Positions 17,117 to 25,770 of a stretch of 43,603 bases of DNA are shown piece after piece. The DNA lies in the NCBI GenBank assembly GCA_019241535.1, contig JAFAWX010000131.1:1-43603 (forward strand), written 5' to 3'. The translations under genes were made by a program, and so were the position numbers. The stretch comes from Acidobacteriota bacterium (GTDB lineage Bacteria > Acidobacteriota > Terriglobia > Terriglobales > Acidobacteriaceae). Every line of letters starts with the position of its first letter. Position 1 is the first letter of the stretch. The notes below the pieces were generated by a model, which worked only from the letters and a program-made list of their open reading frames with translations, ran no database searches and had not been told where the DNA came from.

Positions 17117-18664
17117 TTGAACAAGCAAACGTTGTGCTCGGTGCCCCTTGACAGGTTGCTTGCCCTTTTTGCAGCGATCCTAGTGTGTTGTTCGGCTTCG
17201 GCGCAGCAATCTGCCACCTCTTCCCCAAACCAGGCGCTGGCTGATTCCGTCCAGGAATTGCGCGAGCAGGTCCGCGAGCTGCGCTCGGCGGTTGCCGAAA
17301 TCAGATCGGAAGCGTCTGAGTACCGGGCCGAGAACCAGCAATTGCGTCAGGAGCTCGAGACCATGCATGCGAGCATCCCGGCCACGGCGAGCGAGAAAGG
17401 GGCCGCGGGTATCGACTCCGCAGGCGAGCCTTCTCCGTTCGACCAACGCATATCTTCGCTCGAAGAGACCACCCAAGTACTCGAAAGCGAAGTGCGCAGC
17501 CAGTACCAGACCAAGGTCGAGAGCGCGTCCAAGTATCGGCTGCGGCTTTCGGGACTGGTGCTGCTGAACCTTTTCCATAACGGCGGCCAGGTAAATAATC
17601 TGGATTTCCCCACCTACGCAACCCCGAGCAGTCCGTATCGTCCCAATTCAAGTTTTGGCGCTACCCTTCGTCAGTCCGAGCTGGGGTTCGAAGTCTTCGG
17701 GCCGACTGTGGCGGGAGCAAAAACCAGCGGCGAAGTCCACTTCGATTTCGGGGGAGGATTTCCGGCGGGTGCTCTGGATGGGGTGAGCACCGGGCTGGTG
17801 CGCCTGCGCACGGCAACCGTGCACCTCGACTGGGACCGGGTTTCGCTCGTGGCCGGACAGGACGGCCTTTTCCTATCCCCCGTGTCGCCCACTTCTTTTG
17901 CGTCTCTGGTGATTCCCAGCTTCGGCTATTCCGGGAACCTGTGGGCGTGGACGCCACAGCTGCGGGCGGAGCGCCGCTTCCAGTTGAGTGAGGGCCAAAG
18001 CATAGTCATTGACGGCGGCATACTGGACAATCTCACCGGCGAACCCTCGTACGGCACCTCGCGTTTCCCCCAAGCCGGGGAAAGCTCTGGGCAGCCGGCC
18101 TGGGCCGTCAGGACGGGCTGGAGCGGCAAAATGAGAGGAAGGGTAATGGGGCTCGGAGCCGGGGGTTACTATTCACGGCAGAACTGGGGCATTTACCGCC
18201 GCACAGACGGCTGGGCGGCAACCGCCGACTGGCGTGTACCGCTGCCTGCCCGGCTCGAACTCTCGGGCGAATTCTATCGCGGGCGGGCGGTGGGCGGGAT
18301 CGGCGGCGGAATTGGGCAGTCGGTCCTTTTCAGCGGAGATCCTTCGCTGCCGACATCTCTTCTCCGTCCCGTAAATTCCGCGGGCGGCTGGTCGCAGATA
18401 AAATTTGCTGCCACGCCGCGGCTTGAATTTAACGGAGTTTTTGGGGAGGATCACCCGTTTTCTGCGGATGTGCACGCGTTTACGTATCCAGTGGGGTACT
18501 ATCCGGTGGTCCTCGCGGCGAACCGCAGCGAGATGATGAACTTCATCTTTCGTCCGCGCTCGGACCTGCTGATCTCAGGCGAATATCGCCATCTGCACAC
18601 CTCAACCGTCGGCGCGCCGGGGACGGCGGGCCAGGTGAATATGATCATGGGAGTGTTGTTTTGA
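17117..18664 (+). CDS. Outer membrane porin-like beta-barrel with coiled coil
   Basis: I place the start at TTG 17117, four bases after AGGAGGG (17106-17112), giving 515 residues; the frame extends in-frame to 17078 without a ribosome binding site. The TTG start yields a classic signal peptide (LLALFAAILVCCSASA, then QQ). A heptad-type coiled coil follows (about residues 38-85: ELREQVRELRSAVAEI and NQQLRQELETM), then an alternating-hydrophobicity beta-barrel from about residue 130 with aromatic and Gly/Asn-rich strands. This layout resembles trimeric porins with an N-terminal coiled coil. The last codons overlap the cupredoxin start by 4 bases, implying translational coupling. The substrate is not predictable from sequence. 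Confidence 0.75.
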   Translation: MNKQTLCSVPLDRLLALFAAILVCCSASAQQSATSSPNQALADSVQELREQVRELRSAVAEIRSEASEYRAENQQLRQELETMHASIPATASEKGAAGIDSAGEPSPFDQRISSLEETTQVLESEVRSQYQTKVESASKYRLRLSGLVLLNLFHNGGQVNNLDFPTYATPSSPYRPNSSFGATLRQSELGFEVFGPTVAGAKTSGEVHFDFGGGFPAGALDGVSTGLVRLRTATVHLDWDRVSLVAGQDGLFLSPVSPTSFASLVIPSFGYSGNLWAWTPQLRAERRFQLSEGQSIVIDGGILDNLTGEPSYGTSRFPQAGESSGQPAWAVRTGWSGKMRGRVMGLGAGGYYSRQNWGIYRRTDGWAATADWRVPLPARLELSGEFYRGRAVGGIGGGIGQSVLFSGDPSLPTSLLRPVNSAGGWSQIKFAATPRLEFNGVFGEDHPFSADVHAFTYPVGYYPVVLAANRSEMMNFIFRPRSDLLISGEYRHLHTSTVGAPGTAGQVNMIMGVLF

Positions 18665-19386
18665 CGCTCGGACGACAGCTCCTGCCCTGGGCCTGCGCGC
18701 TCATGATTTGTTTTGGAAGTGCTCGCGCGCAGCAAACCACGGTGAAGGCGCGAATCAAAATTATCGAGGAAGAACATCAGAAACCATCTGCTCACGACGA
18801 GAATGCGGTGCTCTGGCTCAATCCGCTTGGTGCGCAGACAGCGCCCGGGCAGCACAGGTCCCCCGCGGGACCACTGCGTTTGACGCAGCACAACAAGAGT
18901 TTCGTGCCGCATTTGCTCGTAGTGCCGGTAGGCGCCGTAGTTGAGTTCCCCAACCGCGACCCTTTTTTTCACAACGTCTTTTCGCTTTTTGAAGGCAAAC
19001 GCTTTGACCTTGGATTGTACGAAGCGGGAACGACCCGAAACGTCAGCTTCGACCGTCAAGGGATCTCCTATATCTTTTGCAACATTCACGCGGAAATGAG
19101 CGCCGTCGTTATTGCCCTCGACACGCCTTACTACGGTATTTCAGGCCGCAACGGTGAAGTCGTCGTACCGAATGTGCCCACCGGCCGTTACTCGATGCAC
19201 TTATGGTACGAAACCGCTCTACCGGCAACTCTCAATCGAATTACTCGCGAGATCAATGTAGCTCCAGACAACCCGACGCTGGGCGTCCTCGAGATACCGG
19301 CGGCCACGGTTAACGCGCACAAAAACAAGTATGGAATGGACTACGAGCCGCCAGCCCCGAACAGTCCGGCTTACGACCGCCGCTAG
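18661..19386 (+). CDS. Secreted cupredoxin with C-terminal beta-sandwich
   Basis: A 241-residue periplasmic type 1 copper protein. It starts at a TTG overlapping the porin stop; residues 1-23 are a signal peptide (WACALMICFGSARA). A plastocyanin-like domain covers about 65-155 with the copper ligands His104 (in DPFFHNVFS), Cys140, His143 and Met146 (in FCNIHAEM). After it comes a carboxypeptidase-regulatory-like sandwich (GRNGEVVVPNVPTGRYSMHLWYE). Proteins of this make-up are often labelled methylamine utilization protein, which says little about function. It probably shuttles electrons or binds copper in the periplasm. It ends the regulator-kinase-porin-cupredoxin operon, which strongly suggests joint control and action with the porin. 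Confidence 0.85.
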   Translation: MTLGRQLLPWACALMICFGSARAQQTTVKARIKIIEEEHQKPSAHDENAVLWLNPLGAQTAPGQHRSPAGPLRLTQHNKSFVPHLLVVPVGAVVEFPNRDPFFHNVFSLFEGKRFDLGLYEAGTTRNVSFDRQGISYIFCNIHAEMSAVVIALDTPYYGISGRNGEVVVPNVPTGRYSMHLWYETALPATLNRITREINVAPDNPTLGVLEIPAATVNAHKNKYGMDYEPPAPNSPAYDRR

Positions 19387-20009
19387 TTTGAAAAACATTC
19401 CTGGGTTGATGAGATATTTAAATTCTCCTGGAGTGACATTCCCCGCCGCCTCTGTATCCTTGCGCGGCTGTTCGTTGGACCGGCTCCCAGCGGCTAGAGC
19501 CGGTGTCCTCGCAGGGACGAAATTATGCCCGTGCATAGTTTTTGCCCTTCCTGAACCACTCCGCGGCAGGCTGGCCTTCTTTTGTATGTTGCTCCAGCCC
19601 ATCGGTCGAGGACTCGGCGCTTGCAAATGGACGAGAAATTTACATTCTGTTGCGAACTCGTGACAACTTCTCAAAGGCCAGGGCATATTCTCACCAACAT
19701 CGTGGACGAGTCTTGCTTCGGCTCGTTCCTGGTGGCACGGTCCCGGGACCTGGATTAGCAGCCAGAACGTCTTGCTCTTTCCGTTGCCGAGGAAAGGCGG
19801 CTTCGGTTCACGATCCTTTCTCCCTGACAGGGCCAGCCGGAATTGGGCTGGCCCGTTTTTTACGCTTCGTGCAAAACAACCAGTGCGAAAAAGACCTAGC
19901 CGGGTTTATTCCCTCGCAACTGCTATAGTTAGGAAACGTTCTCCCGCGTAGTTCGTGGTACAACTTGGAAGTCCCTCGACTTCATTCTTGCGAGGTCCGA
20001 GTCCAATCT
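19387..20009. other. Long intergenic region with an isolated terminator
   Basis: This 623-base stretch has no convincing reading frame on either strand. Its main content is a strong intrinsic terminator at 19830-19861, more than 440 bases past the cupredoxin stop, which raises the possibility of a small RNA or a long 3' UTR. A TATAGT (19924-19929) could be the -10 of the transporter gene promoter, but no good -35 is seen. Confidence 0.4.
19830..19861 (+). terminator. Strong intrinsic terminator
   Basis: GGGCCAGCC (19830-19838) pairs perfectly with GGCTGGCCC (19846-19854) around a 7-base loop and is followed by GTTTTTT. This is the clearest rho-independent terminator in the window. It reads on the plus strand, after the cupredoxin operon or an unannotated RNA. 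Confidence 0.85.
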
Positions 20010-21383
20010 ATGGCCATTGCGAGCGTAAAGAGCTCAACCCTAACCCAGTCAACAGACACGTCCCGGACCGGCTACGGCCCCGCTCTGGCAGTACTCACGA
20101 CCCTGTTTTTCATATGGGGATCGCTCACCTCGCTGAACGATGTCCTCATCCCCTTCGCCCAGCATGTCTTCAGTCTGCGGCTGGCGGCCAGCATGTTGAT
20201 TCAGACCGCATTCTTCTCGGCCTATTTCCTGTTCTCGGTTCCTGCCGCGAAGATCATCGACTGGATTGGATATAAGCGTGCCATTATCGTCGGCTTGAGC
20301 ACGATGGTCGTTGCCTGCCTGCTGTTTTATCCTGCTGCCAGGATACCCTCGTTCCCCTTCTTTTTGACCGCTCTGATGATTTTAGCGGCTGGAATTACCG
20401 TGTTGCAGGTTGCGGCCAATCCTTATGTGGCGGTGCTCGGCCGACCGGAAACGGCTTCGAGCCGCTTGAACCTGACGCAGGCTTTTAATTCTCTGGGCAC
20501 CACGGTTTTCCCCTGGATCGGTGCCCGCCTCATACTGGGACAATCCGTGAAAGCGGCGAGTGAAGCGGCCTCGCAGGACGCGGTGGTTAAGCTCTACGTG
20601 TACTTTTTTGCCCTAGTTCTAGTGCTGCTCGCAATCCTGTTTGCCGTCTTCAGGCTGCCGAAGATGGAAGCGGCCGAGCATCATATTGGAGAGAAAATCA
20701 ACGATTCCGTATGGAAGCACCCGAACCTGCCGTATGGTGCGATCGCTATTTTTGTCTACGTGGGGGCAGAAGTCGCCATCGGGAGTTCGATCGCCAACTA
20801 TCTGGCCCTCAGCGATATCGGTCATTTCGCAACCGACGTCGCCGACCCCGCGGCACGCTATCGCGCCGCGCTCGCGATCGCCGCACAGTACATCTCGTTT
20901 TATTGGGGCGGCGCGATGGTCGGCCGCTTCATCGGATCCGCGGTTCTGCAGAAGATTCGAACTTCGCGCGTGCTCGCCTTCTGCGCCATTATGGCCGCGC
21001 TGCTGGTAACGGTTTCGGTCCTGACAAGCGGAACCGTGGCCATGTGGTCGATCCTGGCCGTCGGCCTGTTTAATTCCATCATGTTTCCTTGCATCTTCAC
21101 CAGCGGAATCGCGGAACTCGGACAACTGACTGGCGACGCGTCGGGAGTGTTGAATATGGCTATCGTGGGCGGCGCCGTTATTCCTTGGATTGTTGGCAAG
21201 GTTGGCGACCTGATAAATCGGTCCTCTTATCCGTCTATGACGCAGGGCCAGACCAGTTGGGGTCAGGGAATTCACTACGCACTGCTGATTCCGGCGGTTT
21301 GCTACCTCTACATCCTGTTTTACGCAGTCAGTGGCTCCAGGCCTAACAGCGAGCGTTACGGCCGGGCGGAGGCGCGCTCGTAA
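20010..21383 (+). CDS. FucP-type sugar:H+ symporter (MFS, FHS family)
   Basis: A major facilitator of about 457 residues with 12 predicted membrane helices. The family marker FFIWGSLTSLNDVLIPF in helix 1 and NLTQAFNSLGTTVFPWIGARLI in the middle are typical of the fucose-galactose-glucose:H+ symporter group (FucP, GluP). GDASGVLNMAIVGGAVIP lies in a late helix. The frame opens at 19965 but the ATG at 20010 fits the family better. The ROK kinase gene begins 2 bases after its stop, so imported free sugar is probably phosphorylated by the next gene product; this makes glucose or a related hexose more likely than fucose. Confidence 0.9.
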   Translation: MAIASVKSSTLTQSTDTSRTGYGPALAVLTTLFFIWGSLTSLNDVLIPFAQHVFSLRLAASMLIQTAFFSAYFLFSVPAAKIIDWIGYKRAIIVGLSTMVVACLLFYPAARIPSFPFFLTALMILAAGITVLQVAANPYVAVLGRPETASSRLNLTQAFNSLGTTVFPWIGARLILGQSVKAASEAASQDAVVKLYVYFFALVLVLLAILFAVFRLPKMEAAEHHIGEKINDSVWKHPNLPYGAIAIFVYVGAEVAIGSSIANYLALSDIGHFATDVADPAARYRAALAIAAQYISFYWGGAMVGRFIGSAVLQKIRTSRVLAFCAIMAALLVTVSVLTSGTVAMWSILAVGLFNSIMFPCIFTSGIAELGQLTGDASGVLNMAIVGGAVIPWIVGKVGDLINRSSYPSMTQGQTSWGQGIHYALLIPAVCYLYILFYAVSGSRPNSERYGRAEARS

Positions 21384-21385
21384 GC

Positions 21386-22333
21386 GTGCAAAAAGGCGTA
21401 CTTGTTGGCGTGGACGTAGGCGGCACGAAAGTAGCCGCTGGACTGGTCGACGCTGGTGGAGAAATACTCTCCTCCGAGCGCGTGCGCATGATCGCAAACG
21501 CTTCCGCACAGGACGGATTGGACGCCGTTTTCCGTGCCATTTCCGCCGCCATCGCTGGCTCTTCGGCAGCAGTCGAAGGAATCGGCATCTGCGCGCCGGG
21601 GCCGCTCGATCCCCTAACAGGAGTAATCCTCAATCCTCCCAATCTTCCCTGCTGGCGTAATTTTCCCCTGGCCGAACTAGTCAAGAGGCGGCATCCGGTG
21701 CCGGTGCGAGTCGACAATGATGCCAATGCCGCCGCGTTGGCCGAGGCACGCTGGGGCGCAGCCCGGGGGGCGAAAATCGTCTTTTATGCGACGATCGGCA
21801 CCGGCATTGGGACCGGCATCGTCATGGACGGAAGTATCTATCATGGCCGCACCGGCGCGGCCGGCGAAGGCGGGCATGTAAGCATTGATTATCACGGGCC
21901 GATCTGCCCGTGCGGCAAGCCCGGCTGCATTGAGATCCTTGCCTCTGGAACCGCCATCACCACTCGTGCGCGCGACCGCATTCGCGCCGGGCGCGATTCC
22001 CTGATGCTCGAACTCGCAGGAGCGGACCCGGACCGCTTGACGGGCGAAACCATTGCCAAGGCCTACGCGGCCGGCGACAGCTTGGCTACGGAACTGCTCA
22101 GCGAGGCTATAGAGATGCTGGCCCTCTGGCTGGGCAATATGGTCGACCTGCTCGATCCCGACGTCATCGTGATAGGAGGCGGGGCCGCCGCCCTATATCG
22201 CAGCTTCTTTGATCAGCTGCACGAGCGCATTGCAAAGGTGACGGTGAATCCCCGGGCGGGCGAAGTGCCGATTTTTTCCGCACATTATGGAGCAGATTCA
22301 GGCATCGCCGGAGGGGCGGCATTATGCGCTTGA
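21386..22333 (+). CDS. ROK-family sugar kinase (glucokinase-like)
   Basis: A 315-residue ROK kinase that phosphorylates a free hexose with ATP. GVDVGGTKVAAGLVD is the ATP phosphate motif; RVDNDANAAALAEARWG contains the catalytic Asp; IGTGIGTGIVMDG and EGGHVSIDYHG are ROK substrate motifs; CPCGKPGCIEILASG holds the structural zinc Cys cluster. The start is GTG (21386), two bases after the transporter stop, so the genes are translationally linked. Length and motif order are normal for glucokinase or N-acetylhexosamine kinase; the E-G-G-H motif is typical for both. The next gene overlaps its end by 10 bases. Confidence 0.9.
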   Translation: MQKGVLVGVDVGGTKVAAGLVDAGGEILSSERVRMIANASAQDGLDAVFRAISAAIAGSSAAVEGIGICAPGPLDPLTGVILNPPNLPCWRNFPLAELVKRRHPVPVRVDNDANAAALAEARWGAARGAKIVFYATIGTGIGTGIVMDGSIYHGRTGAAGEGGHVSIDYHGPICPCGKPGCIEILASGTAITTRARDRIRAGRDSLMLELAGADPDRLTGETIAKAYAAGDSLATELLSEAIEMLALWLGNMVDLLDPDVIVIGGGAAALYRSFFDQLHERIAKVTVNPRAGEVPIFSAHYGADSGIAGGAALCA

Positions 22334-23250
22334 TTAATGAGTGCCGACCGGAGATCGATTCAATTCCGCTTACCCGAAGCAGCCTGCATGCCAGTTGGCT
22401 TCGTCGCGAACTATGCCAGCGCAATGCCGCTTATGCACGGGCTCATGACCTGCCGCATGTCGAGAGCTACGGTGAAATGGCAACTATCGTATATGAGCCG
22501 TTTGCCGAGACTACCAGGCATGGCAATTTCCTCGATTCATCGTATCGAGCGATTCTCCGCCGACAAGACTGGAAACACAGGCTGGAGAAGATTCACGCCC
22601 AGGCCGCAAGCTCACTGCCTCACTCGGACCGGACGTGGAAAGAGCTTGATTCCTCGATGAGTTCGGATGCTTTGCTCATGAATGTTTTCTGTCACCCGGC
22701 GACCCTGAAGAGCCGCGTCCTGCGATCCGTGCTCTCGACCGAAGTTCGAGTGCTTCCGGAGTTTGGCTTCAAGGCACGCGTGCCTCTGCTTAACGGGCGT
22801 AAAGACAGGACCGAAATAGACATGAAACTCGATACTCTGCTGGTAGAGGCGAAGCTAACCGAGAGCGACTTCCAGAGCCAGCGGTGGGAAATTGTAGAAG
22901 CCTATCGCGACTTGAACGAACTGTTCGATCGTAAGCGCCTGCCAAGACAAGGCGAGCGCTACCTGGCGTACCAGCTTATACGTAACGTGCTGGCCGCTCA
23001 CGCTTTGGGTTGCAGCTTCTGTGCGCTGCTTGATTCCCGCCGCCCGGACCTCATCGAAGCCTGCTATCGAGTGCTCAAATGCATTCGCTTGCCGGAGCTG
23101 AGGACAAGATGCAAAGTCCTGACATGGCAAGAACTGAGCCGGTTGCTTGCTCCGGACCTGCAGAGCTTTCTGGATTTTAAATATGGCATCGTACCGCCCG
23201 GGAACTCTGCCTCCACCTGCGGAACCACAGAACAGGCCTGGGAGGCGTAA
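22324..23250 (+). CDS. PD-(D/E)XK nuclease-like protein (PGN_0703-like)
   Basis: A 308-residue cytoplasmic protein of uncertain role. Residues 160-180 read RTEIDMKLDTLLVEAKLTESDFQ across two segments, which fits the PD-(D/E)XK nuclease core (Asp in EID, then EAK). The flanking layout with an alpha-helical N-terminus and a C-terminal WQEL segment resembles the family annotated as PGN_0703 putative restriction endonuclease. The ATG overlaps the ROK kinase by 10 bases and is preceded by GGAGGGG, so it is the third gene of the sugar operon. A nuclease fold in this place is unexpected: it could instead be a binding protein that keeps the fold. The assignment rests on motif recognition only. Confidence 0.6.
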   Translation: MRLINECRPEIDSIPLTRSSLHASWLRRELCQRNAAYARAHDLPHVESYGEMATIVYEPFAETTRHGNFLDSSYRAILRRQDWKHRLEKIHAQAASSLPHSDRTWKELDSSMSSDALLMNVFCHPATLKSRVLRSVLSTEVRVLPEFGFKARVPLLNGRKDRTEIDMKLDTLLVEAKLTESDFQSQRWEIVEAYRDLNELFDRKRLPRQGERYLAYQLIRNVLAAHALGCSFCALLDSRRPDLIEACYRVLKCIRLPELRTRCKVLTWQELSRLLAPDLQSFLDFKYGIVPPGNSASTCGTTEQAWEA

Positions 23251-23252
23251 TC

Positions 23253-23274
23253 CCTCGAGCAATTCTCGCTGAGG
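23253..23274. terminator. Weak hairpin at a convergent junction
   Basis: CCTCGAGC and GCTGAGG (one bulged base) form a small stem between the stop codons of the nuclease-like gene and the DUF4126 gene. There is no T-tract, so this is only a possible bidirectional terminator. Confidence 0.3.
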
Positions 23275-23283
23275 GGGGCCAAT

Positions 23284-23880
23284 TCAGCTGGCCAAATCGC
23301 GTTCGGCTCCGCGGAATAAGGCCTTGAAGGCGCGCACTATCCAGCGAATCAGCAGGATGATCACGGCGAGAAAGACGGCGACCAGCCCCGCGGCATAGTA
23401 CGGATGACGAGCGGCAAACCAGGTCAGAAATATTGCCAGCGCGTCTTCACCCAGGCTCAAGCCTATATTTGAAACCGGTTCGGGCGAGGGCGTAACCGCA
23501 GCCCGAACTGCGGTTTTCCCTCCATGAGCAGCTAATGCAATGAGGCCGCCGACGAGCGTGGCCAGGAGCCGCTTTTCCGGAGAAAGTTCGGCGCTAGCGC
23601 CGTAGGCGATGAGAGCGGCCGTCGGCACACGTACGAAAGTGTGCAGCGCATTCCATATCAGGTCGAATGCGGGAAGCTTATCGGCAAAAAATTCGACCAC
23701 AAAGAGGGCCGCGCTGGTACCAATAATCCACCAGCTTCCAAGAAGCGTGAGCGCCGGCGGAAGCGAGAGAAGGCCGGCGTGCGCCAGCAGGCCGAGGGTT
23801 GCGACCGTAGCATAAACATTCAGGCCAGCGGCAAAGCTGGTGGCGACCAGCAGTCCCACAAATTCATTGGGCAGTCTCAC
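23284..23880 (-). CDS. DUF4126 integral membrane protein
   Basis: A 198-residue inner-membrane protein of unknown function, recognised as DUF4126 from the N-terminal GLLVATSFAAGLNVYAT, the central FFADKLPAFDLIWNALHTFVR and the following loss of charge in membrane segments. About five hydrophobic helices are visible, with a basic C-terminus (RWIVRAFKALFRG). The motif AHGGKTAVRAAVTPSPEP is also typical of the family. The start is GTG (23878-23880) with no clear ribosome binding site. It is convergent with the nuclease-like gene and 50 bases downstream of the SnoaL-like gene on the same strand, so those two may be co-transcribed. Confidence 0.82.
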   Translation of the reverse strand: MRLPNEFVGLLVATSFAAGLNVYATVATLGLLAHAGLLSLPPALTLLGSWWIIGTSAALFVVEFFADKLPAFDLIWNALHTFVRVPTAALIAYGASAELSPEKRLLATLVGGLIALAAHGGKTAVRAAVTPSPEPVSNIGLSLGEDALAIFLTWFAARHPYYAAGLVAVFLAVIILLIRWIVRAFKALFRGAERDLAS

Positions 23881-23930
23881 TGCTTACACGATAGACGAAC
23901 AAAGACTCCGAGGGCAGAGTTGAATTCCTT

Positions 23931-24365
23931 CTACGCGGCGCGGCCTCGTGCCTCCGGGACAGCTCCCAGTTGCTGCATCATGCCCAGCGCATCCCAGCTG
24001 TTCCAGCTTTCCGCAACCTTTCCATCGCTCAATCGCGCCATGGTGATTCCTGTAACCGAAAAATGCCTTCCCGTGGGGGCTAACTCCGCCAGGTCTCCCT
24101 CATGGGAACCGGTCGCGGTCCAGCGGATCACAACCATGTCTGCTTCGGCTACCTCGTTGTCGATTGTGAAGCGCACGTCGGGGAAGGCGTTCAAATAATA
24201 GGCGACGAACTGCTTGTAACCTTCAATTCCAGAGGGAAAGCTCGGGGATTGAGCATCATGGTGGATATAATTTGCTGCTATCAGTTCGTCGATGGCCGCA
24301 ACCTTTTTGTTGTTCCACACTTCTTCAAATACCCGTCGCGCCACTTCTTTGTTACCGGTTGTCAT
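23931..24365 (-). CDS. SnoaL-like polyketide cyclase-family protein
   Basis: A 144-residue cytoplasmic protein of the SnoaL branch of the NTF2-like fold (ester cyclase type). Typical features are ARRVFEEVWNNKKVAAIDEL, the HHDAQSPSFPSG loop, GIEGYKQFVAYYLNAFPDVRFTI read in two pieces, VVIRWTATGSHEG and the C-terminal WNSWDALGMMQQLG. Family members range from polyketide cyclases to small hydrolases; in a genome without neighbouring polyketide genes the role is open. GGAGG seven bases before the ATG supports the start. It is divergent from the LigD polymerase gene. Confidence 0.85.
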   Translation of the reverse strand: MTTGNKEVARRVFEEVWNNKKVAAIDELIAANYIHHDAQSPSFPSGIEGYKQFVAYYLNAFPDVRFTIDNEVAEADMVVIRWTATGSHEGDLAELAPTGRHFSVTGITMARLSDGKVAESWNSWDALGMMQQLGAVPEARGRAA

Positions 24366-24436
24366 TTGGCGTCCTCCGCCCCGGGATTCTACACCCTGGA
24401 TCCAGCAGCATTCGAAATCGTGTAGCCTGTTTTTTG

Positions 24437-25753
24437 GTGGGCAAGAAAGAAGAAGACGCAGCAGTGCTCCCGATCGGAGGGCGCGAGATCCGCGTCTCCC
24501 ATCCTGGCAAGCTGTATTTTTCTAGAGAGGTAAAGCTGTCAAAACTCGATCTTGTTCGCTATTACTTGTCGGTCGCGCGCGGTGCCTTGATGGGAATCGA
24601 GGACCGTCCCCTGGTGTTGAAACGTTTCGTCCAGGGGGCCGAAGGCGAAGCCTTTTACCAGAAACGCGCGCCCCGAGAGCGGCCGACGTGGCTGCGAACT
24701 GTCGTCCTTTCATTCCCCTCCGGCCGTACCGCCGAGGAATTGGTCGTCGATGATGCTGCCGGACTTGCGTGGGTTGTGAATCTCGGCTGTATCGAGCTTC
24801 ACCCGCATCCCGTGCGCTCGCAAGATCTCGACCACCCTGATGAGCTTCGGGTTGATCTGGACCCCGGACCGGGGGTGGAGTGGGCACACGTGCGAATTGT
24901 CGCTCTTGAGGTAAAAGCGTTTCTCGAGGAAGTCGGATTACGCGGATGGCCGAAAACCAGCGGCTCACGGGGCATGCATGTAAATGTTCGGATTGAGCCC
25001 CGTTGGACCTTCTCCGAGGTTCGCCGCGCAGCGGTCGCGCTGTCGCGTGCCGTCGAACGCCGCATCCCCCAGCTGGCGAGTTCGAAATGGTGGAAAGAGG
25101 AGCGTCACGGCGTTTTTCTCGACTATAACCAGAACGCCAAGGACCGCACCACGTGTTCCGCGTATTCGGTGCGGCCACTCGCCGACGCCCGCGTCTCGAC
25201 ACCACTTCATTGGAACGAAGTTCCCGACTGCGAGCCCGCTGATTTTACAGTCGCTACGGTCCCCAAGCGTTTCGAGCAACTTGGTGATGCCCAGGCGGAG
25301 ATCAACAGCTCACCTGGCTCGCTCGAAGGCTTGCTGGAATTTGCCGCCAGAGACGAGGCGGCCGGCCTAGCCGACGCGCCCTGGCCGCCGCACTTCCGGC
25401 GCATGGCCGGCGAAGCGCCCCGCGTCGCCCCATCTCGCGCCAGGTCAGCGGCCAAACCACGAACCAAGATGCCGCTTATAGTGGTGGCCAACTCTCCCGA
25501 TCGGGAGGCTGCGGTGGCAGGTCTTGAGAGATGGAAAAACAAATATCCGGAGGCGGCTCGGTTCATCGCGGTCGACGACGTGCTCGTCGACTCAATGCGA
25601 GGCAGGTCGTCTACTTGGACACGAATTCGCGTGAACCTACGCCATGTGCCGGCCGCCTTACGCCCGCCACAGGGAACTCCCGACCCCGATGACGATCCGA
25701 CACGCGAGTGGCGGCGATCGCATGAGCAGCGCGCTTCGAAACGGCGCCCTTAA
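24437..25753 (+). CDS. ligD: LigD-type DNA polymerase/primase domain protein (NHEJ)
   Basis: A protein of about 438 residues holding the archaeo-eukaryotic primase-like polymerase domain of bacterial LigD, which fills gaps and adds nucleotides during non-homologous end joining. Motifs seen: HPGKLYFSREVKLSKLDLVRYY near the N-terminus, the metal-binding DLDPGPGVEW, SGSRGMHVNVRIEPRW, and VFLDYNQNAKDRTTCSAYSVR (shown here in family form, two segments). The C-terminal 120 residues are basic and low complexity and do not form a ligase or phosphoesterase domain. The frame opens at 24272, but a GTG at 24437 (or TTG 24434) begins where family similarity starts; earlier residues look non-coding. It converges on an ATP-dependent ligase gene; Ku is not in the window. 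Confidence 0.86.
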   Translation: MGKKEEDAAVLPIGGREIRVSHPGKLYFSREVKLSKLDLVRYYLSVARGALMGIEDRPLVLKRFVQGAEGEAFYQKRAPRERPTWLRTVVLSFPSGRTAEELVVDDAAGLAWVVNLGCIELHPHPVRSQDLDHPDELRVDLDPGPGVEWAHVRIVALEVKAFLEEVGLRGWPKTSGSRGMHVNVRIEPRWTFSEVRRAAVALSRAVERRIPQLASSKWWKEERHGVFLDYNQNAKDRTTCSAYSVRPLADARVSTPLHWNEVPDCEPADFTVATVPKRFEQLGDAQAEINSSPGSLEGLLEFAARDEAAGLADAPWPPHFRRMAGEAPRVAPSRARSAAKPRTKMPLIVVANSPDREAAVAGLERWKNKYPEAARFIAVDDVLVDSMRGRSSTWTRIRVNLRHVPAALRPPQGTPDPDDDPTREWRRSHEQRASKRRP

Positions 25754-25770
25754 GCGGCGATTTCGCCGCT
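25753..25770. terminator. Perfect palindrome between two convergent stop codons
   Basis: AGCGGCGA (25753-25760) and TCGCCGCT (25763-25770) form an 8+2+8 palindrome that fills the gap between the stop codons of the polymerase and ligase genes, using one base of the first and two of the second. It is likely a shared bidirectional hairpin, though no T-tract follows. Confidence 0.5.

Noticed and set aside
19800-19830. GGTTCACGATCC as part of a tRNA before the terminator
   Set aside because: No cloverleaf can be folded around it.
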